Both the position numbers and the translations under genes were made by a program. A stretch of DNA of 64,000 nucleotides from Hyperoodon ampullatus. Its lineage: Eukaryota > Chordata > Mammalia > Artiodactyla > Ziphiidae. Positions 13,550-24,020 of the stretch are shown one piece after another (within the stretch, counting starts at the first letter, position 1; each line of letters begins with the position of its first letter). The notes below the pieces were generated by a model. The model ran no database searches. It was not told the origin of the DNA and worked only from the letters and a program-made list of their open reading frames with translations. The stretch is from NCBI GenBank assembly GCA_949752795.1, contig OX457060.1, positions 4,207,454 to 4,271,453 of the forward strand, in the 5' to 3' direction.

Positions 13550-13978
13550 TTTGCTTATGTTACTGTGTTTGGGGTCTCCTTTTTGCCGGCTGCAGGTTCG
13601 TAGTTCCTGTTGTTTTTGGTGTCTGTCCCCAGTGGCTAAGGTTGGTTTAGTGGGTTGTGTAGGTTTCCTGGTCGAGGGGACTAGTGCCTGTGTTCTGGTG
13701 GATGAGGCTGGATCTTGTCTTTCTGGTGGGCAGGTCCACGTCTGGTGGTGTGTTTTGGGGTGTCTGCAGACTTTTTATGATTTTAGGCCACCTCTCTGCT
13801 AATGGGTGGCGTTGTGTTCCTGTCTTGCTAGTTGTTTGGCATAGGGTGTCCAGCACTGTAGCTTGCTGGTCGTTGAGTGAAGCTGGGTGCTGGTGTTGAG
13901 ATGGAGATCTCTGGAAGATTTTCGCCGTTTGATATTATGTGGAGCTGGGAGGTCTCTTGTGGACCAGTGTCCTGAACT
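13550..13978 (-). other. Partial L1 5' UTR
   Basis: GC-richer sequence immediately upstream of ORF1 on the minus strand, ending abruptly near 13978, where L1-like text (ggaccagtgtcctgaac on the plus strand) gives way to unrelated sequence. At about 430 bp it is shorter than a complete L1 5' UTR, so transcription from its own promoter is doubtful. The short open frames in it are not genes. Confidence 0.7.
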
Positions 13979-14244
13979 TAGCAGATGTCTCAAACATATC
14001 ACAGGGGTAAGCAGACAGCAAATATTTTCTATGTCAGGCTAAAATAATCTTGTCCATGTCACTTGACCCAGAACTTTGTAGTCTCATCCGACACTTTTCT
14101 AGATCTTAAGAAGATCAACAATTCTTTTCTGGGGAAAATCATGGATTACATGCAGGCAGTTCTTTTCCACACCAGTACTAGTGTTTGGATCTTTTCTCTA
14201 AGAATACAAATCTGATCTTTAGACATTCACAAAATGTTGGTGTC

Positions 14245-14765
14245 TGAGTTTTCTGTTTGCTGCTGTAACAAATTACCACAAACTTGGTGGCTTAAAACAA
14301 CATGAATTTATTATCTTGCAGTTCTGTAAGTCAGAGGTCCAGTTTGGGGTATCAGCGGGCTAAAACCAAGGTGTTGGCAGGGTGTATTCCTTTCTGGACA
14401 TTCTAGGGAAGGATCCACTTCCTTGCCTTTTCCAGCTTCTAGAGGCTGCCCACATCCCTCGACTCATGATTCCCTTCTATCTTCAATGCCAGCAACAGCA
14501 GGCTGAGTCCTCACATTGCATCACTCTGACTTTGCTTCTGTTGTCACATCTTCTCTGTCTCTGTTTTCCACTTTTAAGGGTCCTTGTGATTACATTGGGC
14601 CCAGCCAGATAATCCAGGATGGTCTCCCTATTTTAAGGTCAGTGGATTAACAGCCTTAACTCCATCTGCAATCTTAATTCCCCTTTGTCATATAAGGTAA
14701 TGTTCTGGGAATTAGGATGTGGCCATCTTGGTGGGGCTTGGGGGGCATTATTCTACCTACCATGG
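14245..14765 (-). repeat. MaLR-type (MLT/MST-like) LTR, antisense
   Basis: The plus strand reads 'tgctgtaacaaattaccaca', 'gtggcttaaaacaacatgaa', 'cttgcagttctgtaagtcag' and later a 'gattacattgggccca' segment. This is the reverse complement of a MaLR-type LTR. It is non-coding, and no internal retroviral genes adjoin it. Confidence 0.65.
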
Positions 14766-14794
14766 ATGGTTACTTTGCAGAGTAGTATGGAAGA

Positions 14795-15030
14795 AAGGGC
14801 TTGGGAAGGCAGACCTGGACCTGAATCTTGTCTCTACCATTAATTAGTTATGTCACCCACTAACTGGCAAGTTACCCAACCTCTCAGAACCTGTTTCCTC
14901 ATATCTAAAATGGAGATTATAATACCTACTTCATAGAGTTGTTTTGACCTTTAAATGATAAAATAAAGTTCTTAATATATGCCTGTCACAGAATAGAGGC
15001 TAAATAATCATAGCTATCCTTATAATTAGA
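14795..15030 (+). repeat. MIR SINE, sense
   Basis: Shows 'caagttacccaacctctcag', 'gtttcctcatatctaaaatg' and 'cttcatagagttgttttgac', in MIR order, then an 'agaatagaggctaaataatc' tail. Confidence 0.8.
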
Positions 15031-15544
15031 GAATCTAGAGCCATATTCAGGATGAAACAATCCAAAAGAGTACTTCCCAGGTACTTCGAGGCATCTGTGC
15101 TTGATATTTCCTGTGGTTTCATTTTTCCTTTAACTCTAGTTGAATGGTTGCCTCAAATCCTTTCAAAACCAAACAGTGTATTGATCCTAAATAAACACAA
15201 AAAATGAATGAAGACACACTTTATCTTACTATTGGTCTCAGCTAGTTTCTCTCTGTAGATGACGTCTGAACAGAGAGCAAAGAGGAAACATGAATCCTCT
15301 TGACTTATCTCTTATTTATTCTTTCACAATCTTCCCCTGGCCATCAAAAACTGTTTCCTCATTTACATTCAGGGAAAATGTCAACATTGTTATCTGTACC
15401 TTTTCACATATGTGACTTTTCCTGTGATGGTTATGGATCTACCCCTGTGTAAAGGATCGGTGGCAGCTGGTCATCCCATTTACCTTTCAACTCTCAGAAA
15501 GCTGAAGTTAACGATTGACCTGTTGTGTTCATAACCCAGTATTG
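15031..15544. other. Non-coding, nothing recognised
   Basis: No gene or clear repeat was recognised. Confidence 0.35.
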
Positions 15545-15835
15545 GATCCATATTAACTAGCCATTAAAAATGATGTTGTAGAATATTTAATGACATGGAA
15601 AAATGTGTACAATGCATTGATAAGTAAAGGGGAAGTTATAAAATAGGATATAGCGTTTGATACCATTTTGGGGGAAAACAATGTTCACAAATAGAAAAAG
15701 ACCTGGAAGGGTCAGTAGTTATCTCTGGGTGGTAGGATTATGAGTTGTTATTTTCTTTGCTTTCTCACGTTTCTCAATTTTCTACAATAAACATATATTG
15801 CTTTTGTAATAGGAATAAACAAAATGTGTTTTTTT
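15545..15835 (+). repeat. Old L1 3' UTR fragment, sense
   Basis: Includes 'gccattaaaaatgatgttgt', 'agtagttatctctgggtggt', 'aggattatgagt' and 'ttctacaataaacatatatt', a standard L1M 3' UTR order ending at an AATAAA-like signal. Confidence 0.7.
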
Positions 15836-16364
15836 CTAAAGGGCTGATGGTGGTAAATAGCTTCTCAGTCAAGATTGTCCTGAGCAAGCCCAGGGAACCC
15901 TGATGAGGAACTGCTGTGGTCTTGTTGGTGGGACTCACTTGACTGGGCCAAGCTATGAGACATGCTCTGGGAAGCAGGGAAATAGCAACTGAAGTTCAGC
16001 CTAGTGATGCTGAAAGACATGTATCACCACACCCTTCTTAACTGGTTGATAATAGTTTAATTAAGAAAAGTAGATAAACTTTATTTAAAGAACAGCTCCA
16101 GTTATGCCTGAGGAATTTAATATTAAAGAAAATATGGGAGACTTAGCAGCATAAATAGAGCCAGAGGCAGAGAAGCTAAATACACACATTCTCTTAATAG
16201 CCAAACTGCTCACCCTGTTTTATTATTCTTGAAATGTTATTAAGGACTTTAAGGTATTTTAATGGATAAGGCTCCCTATTTGGGTTACTAGCTATTTAAA
16301 TCTATTTATTTATATTACTTATATTTTGTTCTTAACAAAATTTGCTTCATTAAGAAATAGTCCA

Positions 16365-16805
16365 TTCATTCAACAAACATTTATTAAGCACCTATCTCAT
16401 GCCAAGCATTGATCTAGATGCTGCAAATATAAAAATTAATAAAATCTAATTTTAATACCTGTGGGGTTTAAACCCTCACAGATCTAGCATAAGAGAAAGA
16501 CAAAAACACAGTTGTAATTCAATGCATTCACTAAATTCTATGATTGAAGCACTGAGGTGGGCATCTAACTCAGACTGGGGTGGGAAATGGGCCTAGGGAA
16601 GTTTTCCAGAGATGGTAACATTTAATCTGGGCCTTGAAAAATGAGCAGTAATTTACCAGGTGAAAAAGCAGGAAAAGAGTATTCCATAAAGAAGGAACAG
16701 CATATGTAAAAGCCCAGAGCCATGAAAGAGCATGACATAGAGAATTTCCTGCAGTTTGGAATAGCCAGAACTTTTGTGCTTATGGAGGACAAGCAAAGGA
16801 TGAGG
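16365..16805 (-). repeat. L2-type ancient LINE, antisense
   Basis: Begins 'attcaacaaacatttattaa', 'gcacctatctcatgccaagc', the complement of the L2 3' end, and continues with 'gggccttgaaaaatgagcag' and 'aggaacagcatatgtaaaag', text seen farther inside such copies. It stops where the next LTR begins at 16807. Confidence 0.65.
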
Positions 16806-16806
16806 C

Positions 16807-17200
16807 TGTGATAGTTAATTTTATGTGTCAACTTGGCTGGTCAAAGATTATGCTGATGTTTCTGTGAAGGTGTTTTTGGATGAGATTTACATTTAAATCA
16901 GTGGATTTGAGTAAAACAGATTGCTCTCCATAATGGAGGGTGGGCCTCATCTAATCAGCTGAAGGTCTGAAGAAAAAAACCTGACATCCCCCGAGGAGAA
17001 AGGAATTCTGCCAGCAGACTGCCTCTGGGCTTGAACTGCAACTGTTCCCTGGGTCTACAGCCTGCTGGCATACTCGGAAGCTTTTAGACTTGCCAGCCTG
17101 CATAATTGCGTGAGCCAATTCCTTAAAATTATTCTCTCTATATAGGTGTATATATACACATCCTATTAATTTTGTTTCTCTGGAGAACTCTGACTAGTAA
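16807..17200 (+). repeat. Ancient mammalian LTR-like repeat, sense
   Basis: Runs from 'tgtgatagttaattttatgt' through 'gtcaacttggctggtcaaag', 'aaggaattctgccagcagac' and 'gcctgcataattgcgtgagc' to 'tttctctggagaactctgac'. It is a widespread mammalian repeat whose exact family name I do not recall with certainty. An antisense relative lies at 25760-26223. Confidence 0.65.
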
Positions 17201-17424
17201 AGAGGGTAAAGGCAGAGGATAGGGAGAGTTCTTCTGAACAGTTCTGCAGTTTGAATGATCACGGGAAACTGCAGGTTTTCGGCTGCCTACCATTGATTGA
17301 GCAGTGATGCTAAGACACCAGCAGTGGGTATGTGGGCCTATAAGATCCTATAGAGATGTCAGTAGTCAACATCATTCCCCATTCTTTTCCATGTCTTCCT
17401 CTTCTTGGTTTTCAAATCCATTCC

Positions 17425-17700
17425 ATTCCATCCAACAAACATTTATCGAGTCCCAGTATGTGCCAGACACTGTGTTAGGGGCTGAGGATATAATGGTGAG
17501 AAAGTCTGCTATCATGAAGTGTATGGTCTGGTGAGAAAGAAAGGATATAAACAAATGAATGCAGGGGCAATAGGGCACAAAAATTGGAGAGAACAGGGAA
17601 GACTTTGCAAAGGAGGAAGTAACACTTGAGCAAATCACTGAAGCACAAATGTGAACTCTACAGGTAGACAAGGGCAGAAAGGGGGAGGCCCACGTCATTC
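17425..17700 (-). repeat. L2-type ancient LINE, antisense
   Basis: Contains 'aacaaacatttatcgagtcc', 'cagtatgtgccagacactgt' and a 'ctgaggatataatggtgaga' segment, the antisense L2 3' end, followed by diverged L2-like sequence. Confidence 0.6.
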
Positions 17701-17739
17701 CAGGTAGACAGAATCATGTGAAAAAAGATTTAAAAGTTA

Positions 17740-17945
17740 TTGAACACTTGCTAGGTGCCACGTACTTAGTGTTTTGTATGTATTAATTGATTTAATATTT
17801 TTATTCTACCCTATTATTATCGAAATTTTACAGAAGAGGAAATAGGTAAAGATGTTCAGTAAGTTGCCCAAGGTCACATATTTAATAACTTCTGTAGCTA
17901 AGATTCAAATCCAGACAGTCTGGCTTCAGTATCCACTCCCCCCCT
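17740..17945 (-). repeat. MIR SINE, antisense
   Basis: Contains 'gaacacttgctaggtgccac', 'ttttacagaagaggaaatag' and 'agttgcccaaggtcacatat', then 'ccagacagtctggcttcag', in antisense MIR order. Confidence 0.8.
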
Positions 17946-18009
17946 TCTTTTAAATTTCCATCCCTGTGCCACTCTCTGTCTTCCTTAATCATGTAGCAGC
18001 CACAGAGTC

Positions 18010-18110
18010 ATTAAATCTTTTTTTTTTAATTGGAGTATAATTGCTTTACAATGTTGTGTTAGTTTCTGCTGTACAATGAAGTGAATCAGCTATATGTATA
18101 CCTATACAGA
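18010..18110 (-). repeat. Artiodactyl-type L1 3' end, antisense, short
   Basis: T-run followed by 'aattggagtataattgcttt', 'acaatgttgtgttagtttct', 'gctgtacaatgaagtgaatc', the antisense 3' end of artiodactyl L1. It is severely 5'-truncated. Confidence 0.7.
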
Positions 18111-18139
18111 TTCATTAAATCTTAAAGCCAGAAGGTCCT

Positions 18140-18245
18140 TAGATAATCTAGTTGAGTGCTTCTCCCACAAGAAAATTATACATTAGGATTACTGGGGAGG
18201 TTTTTGAAAATACCAATGCCTTCCTTTCTCCCCGGCCCCACACTG
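18140..18245. repeat. Possible MER5-like hAT fragment
   Basis: The text 'attaggattactggggaggt', 'ttttgaaaataccaatgcc' and 'ccccggcccca' resembles MER5-type DNA transposon remnants. Identification is weak. Confidence 0.35.
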
Positions 18246-18294
18246 GAGGAAGCACTACATTTTCCCCCTTTCTTTTCTTTTCCTTTTTTCTTTC

Positions 18295-19135
18295 CTATTT
18301 AAATAAAATTGTGGTAAAATATAAATAATACAAAACTTACCATTTTAACACATTTTTAAAATATTTATTTATTTTTATTTTTGGCTGCGTCAAGTCTTAG
18401 CTGTAGCACGTGGGATCTTTCCTTGCGGTGTGAGGGCTTCTCTCTAGTTGTGACATGTGAGTTTTCTCTCTCTAGCTGTGGCACGCGGGCTCCAGAGTGC
18501 GTGGGCTCTGTATTTGTGGCGTGCGGGCTCCAGAGAGCATGGGCATTGCAGTTTGCGGCACTCGGGCTTAGCTGCCCCGCAGCATGTGGGATCTTAGTTC
18601 CCTGACCAGGGATCGAATCTGCGTCCCCTACATTGGAACGTGATTCTTTACCACTGGAGACCAGGAAAGTCCCTTAACACATTTTTTAAATGTTCAATTC
18701 AATAGCATTAATTACGTTCACAATATTGTGCAACCATCACCACTATCTATTTCCAAAACTTTTTCATTACCCCAAACAGAAACCTTGTAGCTGTAACTCC
18801 CCATTCCCTTTTCTCCCAGCCCCTGGTAATCTCTAATCTCTTTTCTCTTTTTATGAATTTGCCTATTCTAAATGCCACACATAAGTGGAATCATACAGTA
18901 TTTGTCCTTTTGCGTCTGGCTTATTTCAGTTAGCATAATGTCTTCAAGGTTCATCCATGTTGTAGCGTGTATTGGAACTTCATTCCTTTTTATGGATGAG
19001 TAATATTCAATTGTATGGATATACCATATTTTCTTTATCCATTCATTGGTTGGGACACTAGGTTGTCCCTCTTTCCACAAACACATACTGAGGAACCATT
19101 GCTTTTTAAAACTTAACAATGTCATACACAAAGAG
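18295..19135 (-). repeat. Old L1 3' end, antisense, split by a SINE
   Basis: The pieces at 18295-18360 and 18674-19135 are one antisense L1M copy ('gtggtaaaatataaataata', then 'caaccatcaccactatctat', 'ccattcattggttgggacac'). The reverse strand of the right piece still encodes a broken ORF2 C terminus (HTIEYYSSIKRNE). The SINE at 18361-18673 interrupts it. Confidence 0.8.
18361..18673 (-). mobile_element. CHR-type SINE, long form, older copy
   Basis: Antisense tRNA-derived SINE ending 'gagaccaggaaagtccc'. A target-site duplication TTAACACATTTTTAAA (18345-18360; 18674-18690 with one extra T) brackets it inside the antisense L1. It is more diverged than the short-form copies. Confidence 0.88.
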
Positions 19136-19153
19136 AATAAAATGACAGAAGGA

Positions 19154-19472
19154 GGGCTTCCCTGGTGGTGCAGTAATTAAGAATCTGCCTGCCAATGCAG
19201 GGGACACGGGTTCAAGCCCTGGTCTGGGAAGATCCCAAATGCCGTGGAGCAACTAAGCCTGTGAGCCACAACTACTGAGCCTGTGTGCCACAACTACTGA
19301 AGCCCATGCACCTAGAGCCCATGCTCCGCAACAAGAGAAGCCACTGCAGCGAGAAGCTTGGGCACCGCAAGGAAGAGTAGCTCCCACTCGCCTCAACTGG
19401 AGAAAGCCCATGCACAGCAAACGAAGACCCAACACAGCCAAAAAAAAATGATTCAATAAAATAAATTTTTAA
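19154..19472 (+). mobile_element. CHR-type SINE, long form, sense
   Basis: Starts GGGCTTCCCTGGTGGTGCAG, carries a B-box-like 'gggttcaagccc', and ends 'acccaacacagcc' plus an A-rich tail with AATAAA-like units. It is flanked by AAAATGACAGAAGGA (19139-19153) and AAAATGACAAAAGG (19473-19486). Confidence 0.92.
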
Positions 19473-19486
19473 AAAATGACAAAAGG

Positions 19487-19691
19487 GGCTTCCCTGGTGG
19501 CGCAGTGGTTGAGAGTCCGCCTGCCGATGCAGGGGACACGGGTTCGTGCCCCGGTCTGGGAAGATCCCACATGCCGCGGAGCGGCTGGGCCCGTGAGCCA
19601 TGGCCACTGAGCCTGTGCTCCGGAGCCTGTGCTCCGCAAGGGGAGAGGCCACAACAGTGAGAGGCCCGCCTACCGCAAAAAAAAAAAAAAA
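19487..19691 (+). mobile_element. CHR-type SINE, short form, sense, young
   Basis: Short-form SINE from GGCTTCCCTGGTGGCGCAGT to 'gaggcccgcctaccgc' plus poly(A). It shares its left flank with the preceding SINE and is followed by AAAATGACAAAAGGAGG (19692-19708), so it landed in the duplication left by its neighbour. The motif 'gagcctgtgctccg' occurs twice in tandem (about 19610-19637), a small internal duplication. Confidence 0.92.
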
Positions 19692-19709
19692 AAAATGACA
19701 AAAGGAGGC

Positions 19710-22700
19710 AGGGGCTAAGTACCAGATGGCACTGGTAAAAGGCCCAGAGGAGTGACATGTATACATTTTGGTTTGGATGACAGGAGGCTAGTTCTTAGGG
19801 TGGGGTTCTAGTGGCAGGCATGCTCACATGATTGAGGCTTTTCTCCCACTTTCTGCACAGATATTTTGTCATCATCACTCTTGCTTCCTGTCAGAGAAAT
19901 TATGATTTCAGGAAAATGAAAACAGTTTATTCTGTTATGAAAGTGGAATGTGACTCTGACAGTGATAATGCTTTGTCCTTTAAGGGAATAAAATAAGTAT
20001 CATTTTTCCTGAAATCATTTGCATGAATAAGTGGCAGTTACTTCTGGGCTAGGATGTCAGACAGGGCTGTGTCTGTGGGAGACAAGAGTAACGTTGAGAA
20101 GGTAAGATGGAGAAAGAGGGAGGGGATTGGGGAGAGGAAGGAGTGAGAGAAGAGCAGGGAGGAGAGACTAATTTGGGGCACTAGGTGACAAAGTTCTAGA
20201 CAAAACTTTGGGACAAATTGTCTTCAACAATAAGACCTACTGACCTGCTCCACGTGGCCTACCTGGTGCCCTTCACATAGAGTGTGTTCAATAATATGTA
20301 CCGAGTTAGTTTCCTTAAGTGAGTACCTTCCTTTACTTCCTTTTAAGTTATTGCAGTTCAAAGTGAGGTAGGCCATTAGTTTTCTCCAACTTTTTTGTTT
20401 TCCACCCTTCCCCAATGCTCTCCCACTCCAAAACCTCCTACGATTTCACTTCCTCTCAAAGTTGAGTTAACCCATGTTTAGAGTTTAGCACGTTGTCTGT
20501 ACAAATATATATATCAATACATCCGGCTACTGATAGTATTGTTATTATTGACTTCTTCCATATTTCCTTCTGTTTTCACTGGATTTTAGAGCCATCACTT
20601 GTGCCTTTCTTTATTGTTTGTTTTCCCATTCTTGCTTTTATACTAATTCTGATTGTTTCCATTAGAGCTGAAAATGTTTTCATGATCTCTGGCTAAATCA
20701 AGATCTTGTCTTCTTAGTCTTTTTCTGAGAGCTATTGCAAGGATGCTTTAAGTGTTACAAAGGAGAAATTGATAATGTGCCTTATTTTTTGCTTTTCTAA
20801 GAGAGATGTAGATGGACTGTTGTTTGTCAGGCAATAATCTGATGCAATATGAATGCTATTCTAATTGCAATTTCTGCCATTATATATGGTATATCTGTCC
20901 TAAGTAATACATCTGAGTAAGAATGATTCTGTCCAGGTTGCTCTGAAATTTCCTTTTATATTTTTATAGAGAGTCAGTTGGTTTACCATAGAAGACTACT
21001 AGATTGTATGTCTCCTCTTTTTTTCCCCCTTTGGTTGAATTTGCTTATGGTAGTGCCTTTATAATCTGAGTATTTGAAATATTATACAATTAACTTTTCT
21101 TGCAGCCCCTCTTTTACACCTTCATAAACTGTTCCGTTTCATGATTTGATTATAGACTTATTTCATTTTGATCATTTGCCACTTAACACACAATGTGAAT
21201 TTTATCACACCTTCTAAGAAGGGCAAACATCTACTTCTTCATGATAAATCCCTCACTTTCTGAGTGTGACTGATTTAAGAAAGGCATGCTCTTTACCTTC
21301 TACTCTGTTATTTCTCACTTATTATCATTATTCTTGCCTTTCAAATTCTACTTTATTAGTTTATTTAAGAACTGATTTTCTAGTTCCAGAGGTTGGAGCT
21401 TAGAAGGAGGTTCTTTCCTCTCTAAAGCAGTGTGCCTTTACACAAAGGTACAGTCTCAAAGAGTATTAATAAAGTACAAGCAGACTTAAACGCTGCCTCT
21501 AGTTCTGATCCTCATGAGTTGCAGTGGGGAAGAGAGTGAATCCCTATTCAAAGAGAGGTGTTAAAGGTTATGCTAAGCTGGGTTCATCGTAAGGATTGGC
21601 AGACTCATGTTCACAGCCTTGAGGCCTCAGAATATGGGCCCCTTTTCATCAGTTTGGAGGGATGAATGGCTTCTCTCAATAGTTCTCAGGAGATATGTTT
21701 AACAGCACAGATCCTATGCATGTCCTGATGTCTCACAATATCCTGGAAAGGTGGTTGTTGGGTCTTCCCTTTCAGGTGACCAGTTAGGTGTGGTCTTTTC
21801 ATTTTCATTCAGGGACAAGACTGTCCAAGCACACTGGGGGAATAAGGTATCTCAGGACTGGGCTGCTCAGGTATAATGTAGTAACCTATCAGTTTGCGAT
21901 AAATATTTAGTTCAAAGCCAGTCTGATTCATGAGTGTCAAATACTACATCAATGCTCACATTTAAACCACTGTATTATAATCAAGTTCTACTAGCCAGCT
22001 TTATATCTAAGACTGTTTACCATTTTAGGGATCAGTCTGGTAACTAAAGAAAGAAGCTCTGATTACCAAGTGGCATTTGCTGTAGGCACCATAAGGAGAT
22101 TTTCTAAGGATTCCCACCAAGACAGTAGGGATGGCAGTGTTAGTTTTCTCAGCCTTAGGAGAGAGGTGATCTTGGGCCTTAGGTTGTGGGATGTAGCTTA
22201 GGAAACAGTACCTCTTTTAGATACAAATACTGCTTTTTCAGGCTTGCAATACTGAATTGCGCCCATTGTTCAAGCAGACACCAAACTATGTATCCTTTTA
22301 GTCCATTTGTCCAACATTTCAGGTTGATACATTTGTAGCTGGATAGGCTAGTCTTCTGGTCCTATTGTTTGACATTCCCTCTTCTCAGCTGAGTTGCTCT
22401 ATGCAGCTGAAATGGACACCTCTGCTTGGGAGGGGACAGCCCCACATAAATGTCAGAGGAACTGGAGCCATGAAATTAGTTCACATTCCTCCTCTCTGTA
22501 AGGCAGGAGGAGAAACTGAGTTGGCACATTGGTCAGAACAACTTTGAGCAGGTGGTAGAAATTTGTGATCACTGAATTGCATGGTGGTCTCGCATGGGAG
22601 AGATATCAAAACACTAGAAGTGTGAAATCATTAAACAGACAAACTGAGAGTTGAGTTAAAAGACCCCAACAATTATCATCTAAAACTCTTTCTCTTAAAA

Positions 22701-23000
22701 TAGACATAATTATTGCTCTAGTTGGTGGCAGAGCTAGAACTCAAAACCAACATTTCTGACTCAAATTTTTTATCTCTAGAAAAAGTTTTGTTTTTCTCCT
22801 TCTCCTCTTTACTTGTCTATATGTTACATATGTTTAAAGTCCCAATTCAGGCATCCTTTCCACCTGGAAACCTGCAAAGATCCCCCATATTTGGGTTAGA
22901 TGCCCTTTGTATGTGCTCCAACAGTTTCTTGTACTTCATGTAGTTACTTGCATTATTAACTTATTAAAATATTAAATTTGAATTACTTGTTGTCTCTTCT
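19710..23000. other. Non-coding, no gene recognised
   Basis: No conserved open frame or clear young repeat was recognised. Short frames are scattered and lack family signatures. Most of this is probably unique or very old repeat sequence. Confidence 0.4.
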
Positions 23001-23118
23001 ACTAGTCTATAAGCTCTATGAGTGCTGGGGCCATGCCTGTTTTATTTATCTTCATATTTATAGAGCCTAGAATGGTGCTGGGCACATGGTACCTCAGTTA
23101 GTATTTATTGAAATGTTC
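23000..23118 (+). repeat. L2 3' end, sense
   Basis: 'gtctataagctctatgagtg', 'ggccatgcctgttttattta', 'gagcctagaatggtgctggg' and 'cacatggtacctcagttagt' are the L2 3' end in sense order. Confidence 0.75.
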
Positions 23119-23239
23119 ACAGGTTTAAAGACTTAAATGTGCAAAAATGTAATTACTAGTCAGGACTCCAGATTCTCTTCAATAATTATATTTCAAAGGC
23201 TGAAATTAAATGAAAACTAAGGATAATGAATAAGATGTT

Positions 23240-23336
23240 GGGACTTCCCTGGGGGCCAGTGGTTAAGACTCCACGCTCCCAATGCAGGGGGCATGGGAAG
23301 ATCCCACATGCCACATGGTGTGGCCCCCCAAAAAAT
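23240..23336 (+). repeat. Short tRNA-derived SINE fragment, sense
   Basis: Begins GGGACTTCCCTGGGGGCCAG, continues 'ccaatgcagggggcatggga', then 'catgccacatggtgtggccc' and an A-run. The middle, including the B-box region, is deleted. No duplication was identified. Confidence 0.7.
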
Positions 23337-23397
23337 ATCTTTATGTATCCCTTTAGTATAAGATGGCTTTTGCATCAGTGGGATACAATATAATATT

Positions 23398-23759
23398 TTT
23401 AAAAATATATTTATTTATTTTATTTATTTTTATTTTTGGCTGTGTTGGGTCTTCGTTGCTGTGCGTGGGCTTTCTCTAGTTGCAGTGAGTGGGGACTACT
23501 CTTCGTTGTGGTGCGCGGGCTCCTCATTGCAGTGGCCTCTCTTGTTGTGGAGCACGGGCTCTAGGTGCATGGGCTTCAATAGACGTGGCACGCAGGCTCA
23601 GTAGTTGCAGCCTGCAGGCTCTAGAGCACAGCCTCAGCACTTGTGGCTCATGGGCTTAGTTGCCCCATGGCATGTGGGATCTTCCCGGACCAGGGCTCGA
23701 ACCTGTGTCCCCTGCATGTGCAGGCAGACTCTTAACCACTGCGCCTCAAGGGAATCCTT
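23398..23759 (-). mobile_element. CHR-type SINE, long form, antisense
   Basis: Antisense SINE with an A/T-rich tail at the left and a head complement at the right. The 15-bp duplication ATACAATATAATATT lies at 23383-23397 and 23760-23774 with no mismatch. Confidence 0.9.
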
Positions 23760-23934
23760 ATACAATATAATATTAATGGTGTTGAGAAATACCTGGAATA
23801 TATCCGTTATAGACTAATTCCCTGAGAGAAATGAACAAAGATGACACAGTTCAAATAACAGTTTAAAGTATACAGTTGGACTAGGATTAAATACATTAAT
23901 TTATACCTAACAGTATGTTGACTAAAACTTTCCT

Positions 23935-23938
<4 letters not shown>

Positions 23939-23994
<56 letters not shown>

Positions 23995-24011
23995 CACCAC
24001 ACACACATATA
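23939..24011. repeat. (TA)n followed by (CA)n microsatellite
   Basis: About 46 bp of uninterrupted TA dinucleotide leads into a CA/CAC tract. It is likely polymorphic in length. Confidence 0.95.
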
Positions 24012-24020
24012 TATAACAAT

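Larger units (their letters stand above)
8394..13978 (-). mobile_element. Nearly complete L1 retrotransposon with open ORF1 and ORF2
   Basis: A 5.6-kb minus-strand L1. From its 5' end it has a partial 5' UTR (about 13978-13550), ORF1 (13549-12656), a 58-bp inter-ORF spacer, ORF2 (12597-8779), a 3' UTR (8778 to about 8466) and an A-rich tail. The tail is seen as T9-10 blocks separated by single A at 8394-8465, so the transcript would contain several AATAAA-like units. Both reading frames are unbroken, unlike every other L1 piece in the window. The 5' UTR stops near 13978 and looks truncated, so the internal promoter is probably lost. I did not find a convincing target-site duplication. L1 elements move by target-primed reverse transcription and also mobilise the SINEs and retrocopies seen here. 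Confidence 0.93.

Noticed and set aside
11456..13802. Plus-strand frames of 100-143 codons within the L1
   Set aside because: They are antisense shadows of ORF1 and ORF2.
8394..14000. Complete, self-sufficient L1
   Set aside because: The reading frames are open, but the 5' UTR appears cut short near 13978 and no target duplication was found, so full competence is not supported.
18868..19131. 87-codon minus-strand frame as a gene
   Set aside because: It is the decayed C terminus of an old L1 ORF2 (HTIEYYSSIKRNE) fused to unrelated sequence.
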